Of a stretch of 34,971 bases of DNA, positions 22,087-30,357 are shown piece by piece. This DNA comes from Gemmatimonadota bacterium (lineage in GTDB: Bacteria; Gemmatimonadota; Gemmatimonadetes; Gemmatimonadales; GWC2-71-9). The translations under genes and the position numbers were made by a program. The notes under the pieces were generated by a model, which was not told the origin of the DNA, ran no database searches, and saw only the letters and a program-made list of their open reading frames with translations. Every line of letters begins with the position of its first letter. Position 1 is the stretch's first letter. Location: NCBI GenBank assembly GCA_016209985.1, contig JACQVB010000052.1:1-34971 (forward strand), in the 5' to 3' direction.

Positions 22087-22691
22087 CGTTCGCGTTCGCG
22101 ACTCTCCAATACGAGTCGGGCGATTGGGACAGCGCACCGCTGGTACCGGCGAACGTCGTCGACTCCGTGGCGCGCTACACGGAGCTCGACGTCGCGCCCG
22201 CCGGCGTCGTCGTGTCGTTGTCGTCGCGCGATGTCTTCCGGTATCCGTTCACCTATCTCACGGGACATCTGCCGGTGCGGTTCACCCCCGCGGAGCGTGC
22301 CAATCTGATCGAATACGTGGACCGCAGCGGGTTCCTGTTCATTGACGATCACAATCACGATATCGACGGCCAGTTCCACCGGACCGTGACCGACGAGCTG
22401 ACGCGCGCCTGCGGGCCGATGATCGTTCTGCCCAACGACCACGCGCTATACCGGGCCTTCTTCACCTTTTCGAATGGGCCACCCACGACCTCGCACGAGC
22501 TGAACGGCTGGGGAGACAATCTGGTTCACAAAACCCTCAAAGCAGTGGTGCGGGACGGCCGGATCGGGGTGCTGTACAGCAACAAGGACTATTCGTCGGA
22601 GTGGAGCTATCATCCGGAGAACAAGCGATTTCTTCCGGTCGATAACACGAAGTTCGCGGTGAACCTGGTGGTGTATGCGCTCACGCGTTGA
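22083..22691 (+). CDS. DUF4159 domain protein
   Basis: 202 residues, GTG start overlapping the DUF4175-like stop. The DUF4159 pattern is clear: FAFATLQYESGDWD near the N-terminus, then PFTYLTGHLPVRFTPAERANLIEYVDRSGFLFIDDHNHDIDG, and a late SEWSYHPENKRFLPVDNTKFAVNLVVYALTR. The family has a GATase-like alpha/beta fold and is regularly found with MoxR-DUF58-BatA genes. No signal peptide is visible, though the family may be periplasmic elsewhere. It overlaps the following gene by 17 bases. Confidence 0.88.
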   Translation: MTFAFATLQYESGDWDSAPLVPANVVDSVARYTELDVAPAGVVVSLSSRDVFRYPFTYLTGHLPVRFTPAERANLIEYVDRSGFLFIDDHNHDIDGQFHRTVTDELTRACGPMIVLPNDHALYRAFFTFSNGPPTTSHELNGWGDNLVHKTLKAVVRDGRIGVLYSNKDYSSEWSYHPENKRFLPVDNTKFAVNLVVYALTR

Positions 22692-23916
22692 AGTCGTGTT
22701 GTCGGCTCTGGCCCTGGCGGCGTTTACCGTGCTGGCGATCGCGGCATGGATGCCGCCTGCGGTTCCTCACTTCGCTCTGGCGGCAGGGCATCTGGAGCGC
22801 GTGCTCCCAGAATGGACCGCGCGGCCGCGGGCCGAGACACTGCATGTCGATCTCCATGAGCAGTTGAGTCCGGCTGAACGTGACTGGCTTGCCGCGCTGA
22901 AATGGGTGGGGAGTGCCGTCACCTGGAACGGGGGTCTTCCTGTCGCAGCAGTCGAGGCGGAACGGGAGTCCGGCAACGGAGGCGCGGTCCTCGCACGCCT
23001 GGTGGCGGCAGCCGCCGCCCGAGTCGTCTCGAGAGACCAGCTCGGCACGATCGACTCCCTGGAGAGTGCCGATCCGGCTATGGAACTGCGACTGCCGCTG
23101 GTGGTTGGAGACCTGGCCGTCGAGATAAGTGGCGTCGATCTGCGGCAGGCTCCGTCGGTCTCGAGGCGACGCAATGTCGTGGTGCTCGCTACCGCCGGAT
23201 GGGAATCGCGCTTTGTGATTGCTGCGCTGGAATCGGAGGGATGGCAGGTGGATGCGCGGCTGCGGGTCGGCCCCGGGATCGCCGTGACGCAGGGGATTCC
23301 GCTGCCTCTGGATACTGCGCGTCACGGAACGGTGATTGTCGAGGGCGCGGTCGATCGGCAGACCGCAACCGCGATCGAGGCGTTGGTACGATCGGGCGGC
23401 GGCTTGGTGCTGTCGGGCTCGAGCGGCGGCCTGGAAGACCTCGCGCCCGGCCGTCCCGGGAGAGCGGTGCGTCCGGTGGGTGGCCTCAGCATACCGGCAG
23501 CGCGACGAGACCTGGAATTCCGGCCGCTCGCGCGAGTGGCCGCCGATGCGGAAGCGCTGGATGTGACTGGCGGCGGCGTGCGCGCGGCGGCGCGACGGGT
23601 GGGCGCCGGGCGGGTACTCCAAATCGGCGATGAAGACACGTGGCGGCTGGCGATGGGTAGCGATGCCGGCCGCCGCGAGCACACGCGCCTCTGGTCCCGG
23701 GCCGTTGCCTTCGTCCGCCCGAGAGATCCCGCCACGCCCACCGTCGGCGACGATGTCGCTCCCCGTGCGGCGCTGGTCTCGGCGCTGGGCCAACCGGGAA
23801 GCGCCGGTGGTGTGCGGCCAACCGCCAAGGTGCCGTGGGAGACGTTGGCCGGCGGGTTACTCTTTGCCGCGCTGATCGCCGAATGGACGGCCAGGCGGCT
23901 GCGGGGAAGGGCGTGA
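22675..23916 (+). CDS. GATase-like membrane protein closing the MoxR operon
   Basis: 413 residues. An N-terminal helix (about 7-27, VVLSALALAAFTVLAIAAWM) and a C-terminal helix near 390-408 frame a soluble region. That region contains Rossmann-like pieces (RRRNVVVLATAGWESRFVIAALESEGWQVDARLRVG and IEALVRSGGGLVLSGSSGGLEDL) and the late RRVGAGRVLQIGDEDTWRLAMG. This resembles the glutamine-amidotransferase-like part of long BatA-type proteins. No catalytic Cys triad is evident. It ends 24 bases from the convergent sortilin-like gene, with no obvious terminator between. Confidence 0.75.
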   Translation: MRSRVEVVLSALALAAFTVLAIAAWMPPAVPHFALAAGHLERVLPEWTARPRAETLHVDLHEQLSPAERDWLAALKWVGSAVTWNGGLPVAAVEAERESGNGGAVLARLVAAAAARVVSRDQLGTIDSLESADPAMELRLPLVVGDLAVEISGVDLRQAPSVSRRRNVVVLATAGWESRFVIAALESEGWQVDARLRVGPGIAVTQGIPLPLDTARHGTVIVEGAVDRQTATAIEALVRSGGGLVLSGSSGGLEDLAPGRPGRAVRPVGGLSIPAARRDLEFRPLARVAADAEALDVTGGGVRAAARRVGAGRVLQIGDEDTWRLAMGSDAGRREHTRLWSRAVAFVRPRDPATPTVGDDVAPRAALVSALGQPGSAGGVRPTAKVPWETLAGGLLFAALIAEWTARRLRGRA

Positions 23917-23940
23917 TGGTGAGGCCGATCCGGTGTGCGC

Positions 23941-26900
23941 TCACTGCAGGCTGACCATGACGTTCTGGATGTTCCGCTCCCGGAGCTTGGCATTGAACTG
24001 CGTCAGGTCACGGCTGAGTAGCTGCTCGAGTTGTCCCCGTACCGTGGTGATTTCCTGCTCCAATAACTGTTTTACCTCTCGTTGCTGGGTGGTGGGTGCA
24101 AAGTCGGAGCTGGCAATACCACCGGCGAGGTAGTTGATCTTGGCGGTGAGCTTGGCTGGCCGCCGGAGATTGTCCTGCCCCCGTCCCGTGACGGTGAGTT
24201 GATGCAGGTTCTCCTCCACCGCGATGAATTTCTGCTCCAGCGAATCGGCCGCGGCACGTACATCCTTGGTCTGATCGTCGCTGGCAAGGAGTCGACCGAT
24301 GGATTGGAGCTGCGCCCGAACCACCTCGATCTGGTCAACCATGGCAACTGAAGTCGCCAGGTCGTTCTGGAGCTGGGATAACACCGATACTTGGTCGCGG
24401 ATGTCCTGCTCGCTTCCCGCGGAGGTTGGGTCCTTGAGCACCACCAGCGGTTGGGTTTCTTCGCGCTCGCCCGCCTTGAGCTTCACGGTGTAGGTCCCCG
24501 GAGGCATCAGGATCGACATGGTACCGATGCCGGCGGAACGCCAGCCCTCGGGTCCGGGTCTGACGTCGGGTGAGTACAGCGGGCTGGTCCGGAGCCGTGC
24601 CTGCCGGGTCGAGTCGCTCTGAAGATTCCAGGAGACGCGGTTGAGGCCCACGTTCCGGGTCCCGGTGAGCGTTCGTACGGTTTTCCCTTGCGCGTCCAGG
24701 ATGGTGATCTTGGCCGAGTCCTTGGGCGCAGACTTGAGATAGTAGTTCAACACCGCGCCGTAGGGCGGATTCTGCCCGGCGGTGGGATCGTCCGGCATCG
24801 TCGCCGGCGCCGTGATATTCCGGAACCGGAATGCTGCGCGGGGCTTGAAGAAATGCAGATCCTTCGCTGCCACCTCCGAATTGAGCTGCTGGAATGGAGA
24901 AAGATCGTCCAGGATCCAGAAGCCGCGGCCGTAGGTCGCGATCACCAGGTCGTTGAAGCGTTCCTGGATCACCATTCCGTAGACCGGGGCGCGCGGCAGG
25001 TTGTGCTGGAGGGGCTGCCAGCTTTCGCCGTCATTAAACGAGAGGTAGACCCCGTTCTCGGTACCCAGATACAGTAACCCGCGGCGGACCGGGTCCTCCC
25101 GGATGATGTGCGCGTAGCCCATGGGCACTTTGGGAAGGCCGTTGACGATGAGCTTCCAGGTTCTTCCGTAGTCGGCGGTCCGGTAGACCCAGGGGTCGCG
25201 GTTGTTGACCTGGTGTCCGTCCACCGTCAGGTACGCCACGGCGGTGTCGAAGCGGGACGGCTCGATGTTGCTGATCGTCGCCCACCCGGGAAGGCCGGGA
25301 AGATTGGCGGTGACATTGGTCCAACTGGTCCCACCGTCCCGGCTCAGTTGCACCAATCCGTCGTTGGTTCCCACCCACAGCAGTCCCGGTCTGAGTGGGG
25401 ACTCGGCAAGGGCGAAGATCACGTCGCCGTACTCGACGCCGATGTTGTCCGGCGTCAGCCCGCCGGAGATCTGCTGCTTGCTCTTGTCGTTCCGGGTCAA
25501 ATCGGGGCTGATCACGGTCCAACTCCGCCCGCCATCGGTCGTGACGTGCACGTGCTGGCTGCCGATGTAGACTTTGTTGTGATCGTGGGGCGAAATCGTG
25601 AGCGGCGCGTTCCAGGTGAAACGATACTTCACTTCGGCCGCGGGATATCCGATGGTGCTCACCGGCCAGACTTCGACCTGCTGCGCCTGCCGGATGCGTT
25701 CGTCATAGCGGACCACGATTCCACCGACCGAGCCGGATCCTGAGGCACTCGACCAGATGACGTTGGGATCGGTGGGATCCGGCGTGGCCCATCCGCTCTC
25801 ACCGCCACCCACGGCGTGGGTCTCACCGCGAGGGATTCCCCCCCCGCCGCCGCCACCTCCGAAGCCTCCCAGTCTGCTGTTGCTGGGGACACGATAAGAC
25901 GGGCCGTCCTGCTTGTTGCCGTAGACATTGTAGGGGATCGCGTTGTCCACCGTGGCGTGATACATCTGCGCGATGGGGAGCTGGATACGGTACCAGGTCT
26001 TTCCGCGCGTGTGGGAGATCGAAACGCCGCCATCATTCCCCACGATCATGCGATTGGAGTTGCCCGGATCGATCCACACGTCATGATTGTCACCGCCGGG
26101 CGAAGCGGCACCGGCGGTGGTGTCTGCCGTCCGTCCCCCATCCAGGCTCCGGGTCCATGCGGCCGAAAGGAAGTACGTCTCATTCTCGTTGTCGGTCGCC
26201 ACCGCCATCCGGGTGTAGTAGGGCTGACGGCCACCATACTGACGGTCGTAACTGACGACCTGCCACCGTTCACCGCCGTTATCCGAGCGCCACAGCTCGC
26301 CCCGGTCGGTTTCCTGTCCGTGCCAGGGCAGGCCGTCACCGGTCTCGATCTGTGCGTAGATCCGATTCGGATTCGTCCGGGGAATGGCGAGGGACACTTT
26401 GCCGAACGGCTTGGTGGGAAGACCGTTCCCGGTGAGCTTCTTCCAGGTGGTGCCTCCGTCAGTGGTACGATAGATGCCGCTGCCGGGCCCGCCGCTCTCG
26501 CGACCCCAGGTCTTGATCTCGAGCTGCCAGGTCGCGGCGAACAAGATCCGTGGATTGCTGGGGTCCATCGCGACATCCACCGCACCGGTGTTCTCGTCGA
26601 CGAACAGGACTTTCTCCCAGCTCTTGCCACCGTCCATCGTGCGATAGAGACCGCGGTCGGGCTGGGGACCGTAGCTGTGCCCCATCGCGGCGACGTAGAC
26701 GACGTCCGGATTGGTGGGATGAATCACCACGCGCGCGATGCGCCCGCTGTTCTCGAGCCCGAGATGGGTCCACCTCTTTCCCGCGTCGGTCGACTGGTAC
26801 ATGCCATTGCCGATCGAGATGTGGCTGCGGATCCACGGTTCGCCGGTTCCGGCGTAGATCACGTTGGGGTCGGATGGGGCGATGGCCAGCTGGCCGATCG

Positions 26901-27228
26901 ACTGTACCGGCATGCTGTCGAAGATCGGCTCCCAATGCACGCCGCCGTCGGTGGTCTTCCAGATACCTCCGGAAGCTGCGCCGACGTAATAGGTCAGGGG
27001 ATCGCCGGGGATTCCCACCACCGCCGAGATGCGGTTCCCCACCGGACCGATGTAGCGGAAACGAATTGGTCGTATCGCGCTGTCCGGCAGCATTGGCGGC
27101 TGCGCCGTCACCTCAGCGGCTGGGGGCTGGGGCTGGCGGCGTTGAGCGTGGCCCGGCGCAGCGTACGATGCCAGGATTGCGACGGCCAGCGTGAGGGGAG
27201 GGAGCAGATTCTTGGGTCGGAAGCTCAT
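23941..27228 (-). CDS. Exported sortilin/VPS10-like beta-propeller protein
   Basis: 1095 residues. The start ATG 27228 has AGGAG about 7 bases upstream and a clear signal peptide (SFRPKNLLPPLTLAVAILASYAAPGHAQ). About ten Asp-box/BNR-type turns follow (TTDGGVHWEPI, STDAGKRWTHL, TMDGGKSWEKV, TTDGGTTWKKL, SRDGGTSWTNV, TADYGRTWKLI), forming one or two large propellers. A glycine-only stretch lies near residue 465. The C-terminal third has an Ig-like section and a helical tail (about 940-1090). Such proteins are often annotated as glycosyl hydrolase or VPS10 domain proteins, but sialidase active-site residues are not evident. They are abundant in Gemmatimonadota and Acidobacteriota; function unknown. 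Confidence 0.9.
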   Translation of the reverse strand: MSFRPKNLLPPLTLAVAILASYAAPGHAQRRQPQPPAAEVTAQPPMLPDSAIRPIRFRYIGPVGNRISAVVGIPGDPLTYYVGAASGGIWKTTDGGVHWEPIFDSMPVQSIGQLAIAPSDPNVIYAGTGEPWIRSHISIGNGMYQSTDAGKRWTHLGLENSGRIARVVIHPTNPDVVYVAAMGHSYGPQPDRGLYRTMDGGKSWEKVLFVDENTGAVDVAMDPSNPRILFAATWQLEIKTWGRESGGPGSGIYRTTDGGTTWKKLTGNGLPTKPFGKVSLAIPRTNPNRIYAQIETGDGLPWHGQETDRGELWRSDNGGERWQVVSYDRQYGGRQPYYTRMAVATDNENETYFLSAAWTRSLDGGRTADTTAGAASPGGDNHDVWIDPGNSNRMIVGNDGGVSISHTRGKTWYRIQLPIAQMYHATVDNAIPYNVYGNKQDGPSYRVPSNSRLGGFGGGGGGGGIPRGETHAVGGGESGWATPDPTDPNVIWSSASGSGSVGGIVVRYDERIRQAQQVEVWPVSTIGYPAAEVKYRFTWNAPLTISPHDHNKVYIGSQHVHVTTDGGRSWTVISPDLTRNDKSKQQISGGLTPDNIGVEYGDVIFALAESPLRPGLLWVGTNDGLVQLSRDGGTSWTNVTANLPGLPGWATISNIEPSRFDTAVAYLTVDGHQVNNRDPWVYRTADYGRTWKLIVNGLPKVPMGYAHIIREDPVRRGLLYLGTENGVYLSFNDGESWQPLQHNLPRAPVYGMVIQERFNDLVIATYGRGFWILDDLSPFQQLNSEVAAKDLHFFKPRAAFRFRNITAPATMPDDPTAGQNPPYGAVLNYYLKSAPKDSAKITILDAQGKTVRTLTGTRNVGLNRVSWNLQSDSTRQARLRTSPLYSPDVRPGPEGWRSAGIGTMSILMPPGTYTVKLKAGEREETQPLVVLKDPTSAGSEQDIRDQVSVLSQLQNDLATSVAMVDQIEVVRAQLQSIGRLLASDDQTKDVRAAADSLEQKFIAVEENLHQLTVTGRGQDNLRRPAKLTAKINYLAGGIASSDFAPTTQQREVKQLLEQEITTVRGQLEQLLSRDLTQFNAKLRERNIQNVMVSLQ

Positions 27229-27352
27229 AGGAACTCCTGCGGATCTTGGAGGCTGGGGAGGCGGCAATCGCCAGCTATCATTCGCTCTGGTGCAGGCGCT
27301 GACAAGGTCCACTTCGCTTTTCCTTCACTGACCCCAGTGGTAACCTACCGCC

Positions 27353-27960
27353 GTGCCGCATCCTCCGGATGGTCTCCGCCCGATCGTCTTCATTCTGGTC
27401 GGACTTGCGGGCCCCGCCATCGCTCAATCGCGGCCGGTGACGGTTCAGGTTTCCGCGCAGGCAGTAGCTGGTTACACCCGGGTCGATCCGGTTCCGCGCG
27501 ACTCGGCGCTGGCCGAGGTGAAAATCGAGCAGCCGAGTGGGCGCGGACCGAGGAGGTCCAGCGGTTCACCAGCTGGCTGTTCGAAGCATCGTGGGCCTCG
27601 GGGCCACATCGCCCGTACTACCGCGTCGAACGGACCGACCGCCCCGAGGAAGAACGGCTCCTCGATCCGTTTCGATCGGTTCGGCCGTATTTCGAGAATG
27701 CCATCCTCGAGGTCAGCCACTGGACGGTGCATACCGTCGGCTATGGCATCACCGTGCCCGCGCGTGTCGTCGTGGAGCCGATCGGGGAAATCGGCTACGC
27801 CAGCGTGAGCGAGGCATCGGGCGGCTTGTTCACGGCCGCGGGCTTTTTCGGGCGGTCCTCTCTTTGGTCCCTCACGGTGGCCCTTCGCGTGCGTTCGGCG
27901 GGACCAACCCATCGGATGGGTCGATACGGAGTGAGCGAGCCGATGGCGCGTCATCACTGA
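27353..27960 (+). pseudogene. Frameshifted exported protein of unknown function
   Basis: GTG 27353 opens a frame with a signal peptide (LRPIVFILVGLAGPAIAQS) and VTVQVSAQAVAGYTRVDPVPRDSALAEVKIEQ, which then turns into low-quality sequence. The convincing continuation is in another frame: AEWARTEEVQRFTSWLFEASWASGPHRPYYRVERT...VHTVGYGITVPARVVVEPIGEIGYASVSEASG up to TGA 27960. Adding one base between 27532 and 27533 (KIEQ-AEW) gives a single 202-residue exported protein. The restored protein has no cysteine-rich or catalytic motif that I recognise. A TAACCT box lies six bases before the GTG. It may be a real loss or a sequencing indel. Confidence 0.65.
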
Positions 27961-28060
27961 CCGGGAAGTAGGTCATGCCACCACTTCCCTCCTGTCCCTT
28001 CCCGCTTTTTCTTTGTACCCACATTCGCGTTTTGCCGGACTTCCCGATCAAAGGATCCGC

Positions 28061-28471
28061 ATGGCGAGCAAGGCCGCCCGCGTGGTCGTTCTCCACTCGG
28101 CCGAAGTTCATCGGGCCTCCATGGGCGACCGCGTGCTCGCCCGGGTGAAGCTCGAGCGCCCCTCGCGCGGTTTCTATATAGGGACGGCGGAGCTGGGTCA
28201 GGCGCCGGCCGGTGATCTGCGTTGCAGCGCGGAGGCCGCCCTTCACGCGCTGAGCCAGGCGGTGGGTCACGTGACTCCCGTCCGCTTCGAGCTTCGTGAC
28301 GTAGAGACCTTCGAGGCCTTCGGCAAAGAGGCGGTGATGGTCTGCCTCACCGTCACCATCGAGCACCAGTCCCGCACGCTGATGGGGTTCTGTCCCGTCG
28401 GCGAGGATCGGGCCAAGGCGGCGGCGCGGGCGGTGCTGGATGCGACGAATCGGCTGCTCGGAGTCGGTTGA
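28061..28471 (+). CDS. Hypothetical alpha/beta protein, 136 aa
   Basis: ATG 28061 is chosen because AAAGGA lies 5 bases upstream; the open frame to 28013 has no such support. The protein has regular alternating strands and helices. VVLHSAEVHRASMGDRVLARVKLERPSRGFYIGTAELGQ is followed by a helix (AEAALHALSQAV), then RFELRDVETFEAFGKEAVMVCLTVTIEHQSRTLMGFCPV, and a last helix RAKAAARAVLDATNRLLG. The ending is reminiscent of small domains that occur alone in GC-rich bacteria, but I cannot name the family. It is followed by repeat array D. Confidence 0.68.
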   Translation: MASKAARVVVLHSAEVHRASMGDRVLARVKLERPSRGFYIGTAELGQAPAGDLRCSAEAALHALSQAVGHVTPVRFELRDVETFEAFGKEAVMVCLTVTIEHQSRTLMGFCPVGEDRAKAAARAVLDATNRLLGVG

Positions 28472-28477
28472 AAAAGG

Positions 28478-28606
28478 GGTGTTAGGTCTTGGGTGTTGGG
28501 TCTTGGGTGTCAGCTACCTGAGTTGCCGATGGTGAAGTGCCATCAGCCCTCGACCTGACTTCTTCCATCCCCAAGACCTAAGACCCAACACCCAATACCC
28601 AACACC
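28478..28606. repeat. Inverted 7-bp repeat array D (GGTGTTG/GGTCTTG)
   Basis: The left arm, 28478-28512, is GGTGTTA, GGTCTTG, GGTGTTG, GGTCTTG, GGTGTCA. The right arm, 28572-28606, is CAAGACC, TAAGACC, CAACACC, CAATACC, CAACACC, the reverse complement with few changes. Five units on each side are separated by a 59-base loop. It fills the gap between the small unknown protein and the PLP enzyme; the right arm ends 18 bases before the ATG. Confidence 0.92.
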
Positions 28607-28624
28607 TTCTATCCAGGGGACACG

Positions 28625-29779
28625 ATGCACAACAGCACCCACCGCCTCGCTACCCGCGCCATCCACGCCGGCGAGCCCGAACCCCGCATCATGGGTTCGG
28701 TTACCGTACCGATTTTCCAGAGTGCCATGTTCGAAACGGCGGGTGGGGAGGGCTATCACGACATCAGGTACATCCGCCTGAACAACACGCCCAACCATCA
28801 GGCGCTGCACGCGAAGCTCGCGGCCATGGAGGGCGCGGAGGCTGGACTGGTTGCCGCGAGCGGCATGGCGGCGATCACGAGTGCGTTACTGGCGGTGTTG
28901 TCGACCGGGGACCATCTGCTCATCCAGGACTCGCTCTACGGCGGGACCCACGATTTCGTGACGCACGACCTGCCGGATTTCGGTATCAGTTACGACTTCA
29001 TCGATGCGGATGACGCCGGGAGCTGGAAGGGCAAGCTCAAGCCGACGACCAGGGCGATCTACGTGGAGGCGATGTCAAACCCGCTGCTTCAGGTGACCGA
29101 TCTGAAGGCCGCCGCCGCCTTTGCCAAGGAGAACGGACTCGTCTCGCTGATCGACAACACGTTCGCCAGTCCGGTGAATTTCCGCCCGGCGGAATGGGGA
29201 TTCGATCTCTCGTTACACAGCTGCACCAAGTATCTGAATGGCCATTCCGACATCGTGGCTGGTGCGGCGATCGGCCGGAAGGACCTGGTCGAGAAGGTCC
29301 GGCACAAGCTGAATCATCTGGGAGGCTCGCTCGACCCGCATGCGTGCTTCCTTCTGGATCGGGGCATCAAGACCTTGGTGGTCAGGATGAAGCACCACAA
29401 CGAGAGCGCGCTCACCGTCGCGCGGTTCCTCGAAGGGCACGCGGCCGTGGCCCGGGTGAATTACCCCGGGCTGGACAGTCACCCGCGGCGCCGGCGCGTG
29501 GAAGAGCTGTTCGACGGGTTCAGCGGGATGCTGAGCTTCGAGGCCAAAGGTGGGCTCAAGGCGGCCGAGCGATTCATCGAACGGGTGACGATCCCGATCA
29601 AGGCCCCGAGCCTCGGCGGGGTGGAGTCCCTCGTCACTCAACCGGCGAGAACCTCCCACTCGGGGATGAACCCGGAAGACCGCAAACTCCTGGGTATCTC
29701 CGACAGTCTGATCCGCGTTTCCGTCGGGCTCGAGGCTACTGAAGATTTGATCGAGGACTTCGAGCAGGCGCTAAAGTGA
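28625..29779 (+). CDS. Cys/Met-metabolism PLP enzyme (cystathionine gamma-lyase/synthase, methionine gamma-lyase family)
   Basis: 384 residues, full length for the family. The PLP-binding lysine is Lys202 in LHSCTKYLNGHSDIVAG. Other family motifs are AASGMAAITSALLA (phosphate binding), QDSLYGGTHD, YVEAMSNPLLQVTDL, SLIDNTFASPV and the C-terminal SLGGVESLVTQPARTSHSGM. It should use pyridoxal phosphate for transsulfuration or sulfur-amino-acid cleavage. The exact reaction is not decidable by eye; YIRLNNTPNH replaces the more usual YxRxxNPT. The stop TGA is inside the first heptamer of array E. Confidence 0.92.
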   Translation: MHNSTHRLATRAIHAGEPEPRIMGSVTVPIFQSAMFETAGGEGYHDIRYIRLNNTPNHQALHAKLAAMEGAEAGLVAASGMAAITSALLAVLSTGDHLLIQDSLYGGTHDFVTHDLPDFGISYDFIDADDAGSWKGKLKPTTRAIYVEAMSNPLLQVTDLKAAAAFAKENGLVSLIDNTFASPVNFRPAEWGFDLSLHSCTKYLNGHSDIVAGAAIGRKDLVEKVRHKLNHLGGSLDPHACFLLDRGIKTLVVRMKHHNESALTVARFLEGHAAVARVNYPGLDSHPRRRRVEELFDGFSGMLSFEAKGGLKAAERFIERVTIPIKAPSLGGVESLVTQPARTSHSGMNPEDRKLLGISDSLIRVSVGLEATEDLIEDFEQALK

Positions 29780-29860
29780 GAAGTAAGAAGTGAGAAGTAA
29801 GAGGTGAGAAGTGAGAAGTACTCCAGGTAACCTCCTTCTCACTTCTCACTTCTCATTCTT
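29775..29860. repeat. Inverted 7-bp repeat array E (AGTGAGA/TTCTCAC)
   Basis: The left arm, 29775-29820, is AGTGAGA, AGTAAGA, AGTGAGA, AGTAAGA, GGTGAGA, AGTGAGA, AGTA. The right arm, about 29836-29860, is TTCTCAC, TTCTCAC, TTCTCAT, TCTT. It sits between convergent genes and provides both stop codons: the TGA at 29777-29779 for the PLP enzyme, and the TGA read on the minus strand at 29846-29848 for the thioesterase, whose last residues KNEK come from the array. It may serve as a shared hairpin terminator. Confidence 0.92.
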
Positions 29861-30280
29861 TTCCATCTCGTGTATCCGTCCCCGCACCGACACCGGGAGC
29901 GGAGTCTTCTGCTGGCTGGCGTAGTCGAACGACACGATGATGGCCGAGCCTTCACCGACCACTTCTCCCCGCCCGACCGACTTCGCGACGTATTCCATCG
30001 TAAACCGGTCTTGGCCGACGTCGCTGACCCGCGTTCCGACCTCGACGGTGTCGGGGTGAAATACCGGCGCCCGGAAACGACAACTCGTCGAATGCAGGAT
30101 CGCGCCGATCTTGTCGCGATGGTAGGACTCCACCAGCCCGCACCGCTCGAGGTATTCCATGCGGGCCTGTTCGAACCAGGTAAAGAACACCGCGTTATTC
30201 ACATGACCGTACGCGTCGACATCTCCCCAGAGGACGGGAATGCGAACGAGGACGGGGAATGAGCCGGACATTGGAGACAT
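29846..30280 (-). CDS. Acyl-CoA thioesterase, 4HBT hotdog family (YbgC/FadM type)
   Basis: 144 residues from ATG 30280 (ATG 30271 is an alternative). The hotdog active-site motif WGDVDAYGHVNNAVFFTWFEQARMEYL carries the catalytic Asp and the His-Val-Asn-Asn of the family. Further family features are HSTSCRFRAPVFHPDTVEVGTRV and FTMEYVAKSVGRGEVVGEGSAIIVSFD. It hydrolyses acyl- or aryl-CoA thioesters in the cytoplasm. An open frame continues upstream to 30430 through the tRNA gene and is rejected as a start. The C-terminal KNEK and stop codon derive from repeat array E. Confidence 0.9.
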   Translation of the reverse strand: MSPMSGSFPVLVRIPVLWGDVDAYGHVNNAVFFTWFEQARMEYLERCGLVESYHRDKIGAILHSTSCRFRAPVFHPDTVEVGTRVSDVGQDRFTMEYVAKSVGRGEVVGEGSAIIVSFDYASQQKTPLPVSVRGRIHEMEKNEK

Positions 30281-30289
30281 GAAAGGCGT

Positions 30290-30345
30290 GAAGAGTACAG
30301 AGTGAAGAGGGAAGAGTACTCTACCACTCTTCACTCGTTTTCCTC
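30290..30345. repeat. Short 7-bp repeat array F (GAAGAGT/CACTCTT)
   Basis: Left heptamers GAAGAGT, ACAGAGT, GAAGAGG, GAAGAGT (30290-30317) meet right heptamers ACTCTAC, CACTCTT, CACTCGT (30318-30338). GAGTGAAGAG (30300-30309) pairs with CTCTTCACTC (30327-30336), and AGAGTACTCT (30313-30322) is a perfect palindrome at the centre. It lies between the 3' end of tRNA-Ser and the thioesterase start, both on the minus strand. Confidence 0.75.
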
Positions 30346-30357
30346 TGCACTGCTTTA

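Noticed and set aside
25816-27960. 714-codon open frame on the plus strand
   Set aside because: Most of it is antisense to the sortilin-like protein, whose signal peptide and Asp-box repeats are convincing. Only its last part (from about 27533) is real, as the continuation of the frameshifted gene.
28472-28624. Possible SAM or other riboswitch before the PLP enzyme
   Set aside because: The gap is almost filled by heptamer array D; no conserved aptamer core or expression platform is visible.
29775-29860. Possible CRISPR array
   Set aside because: The units are 7 bp with no spacers, arranged as inverted arms, and no cas genes are present.
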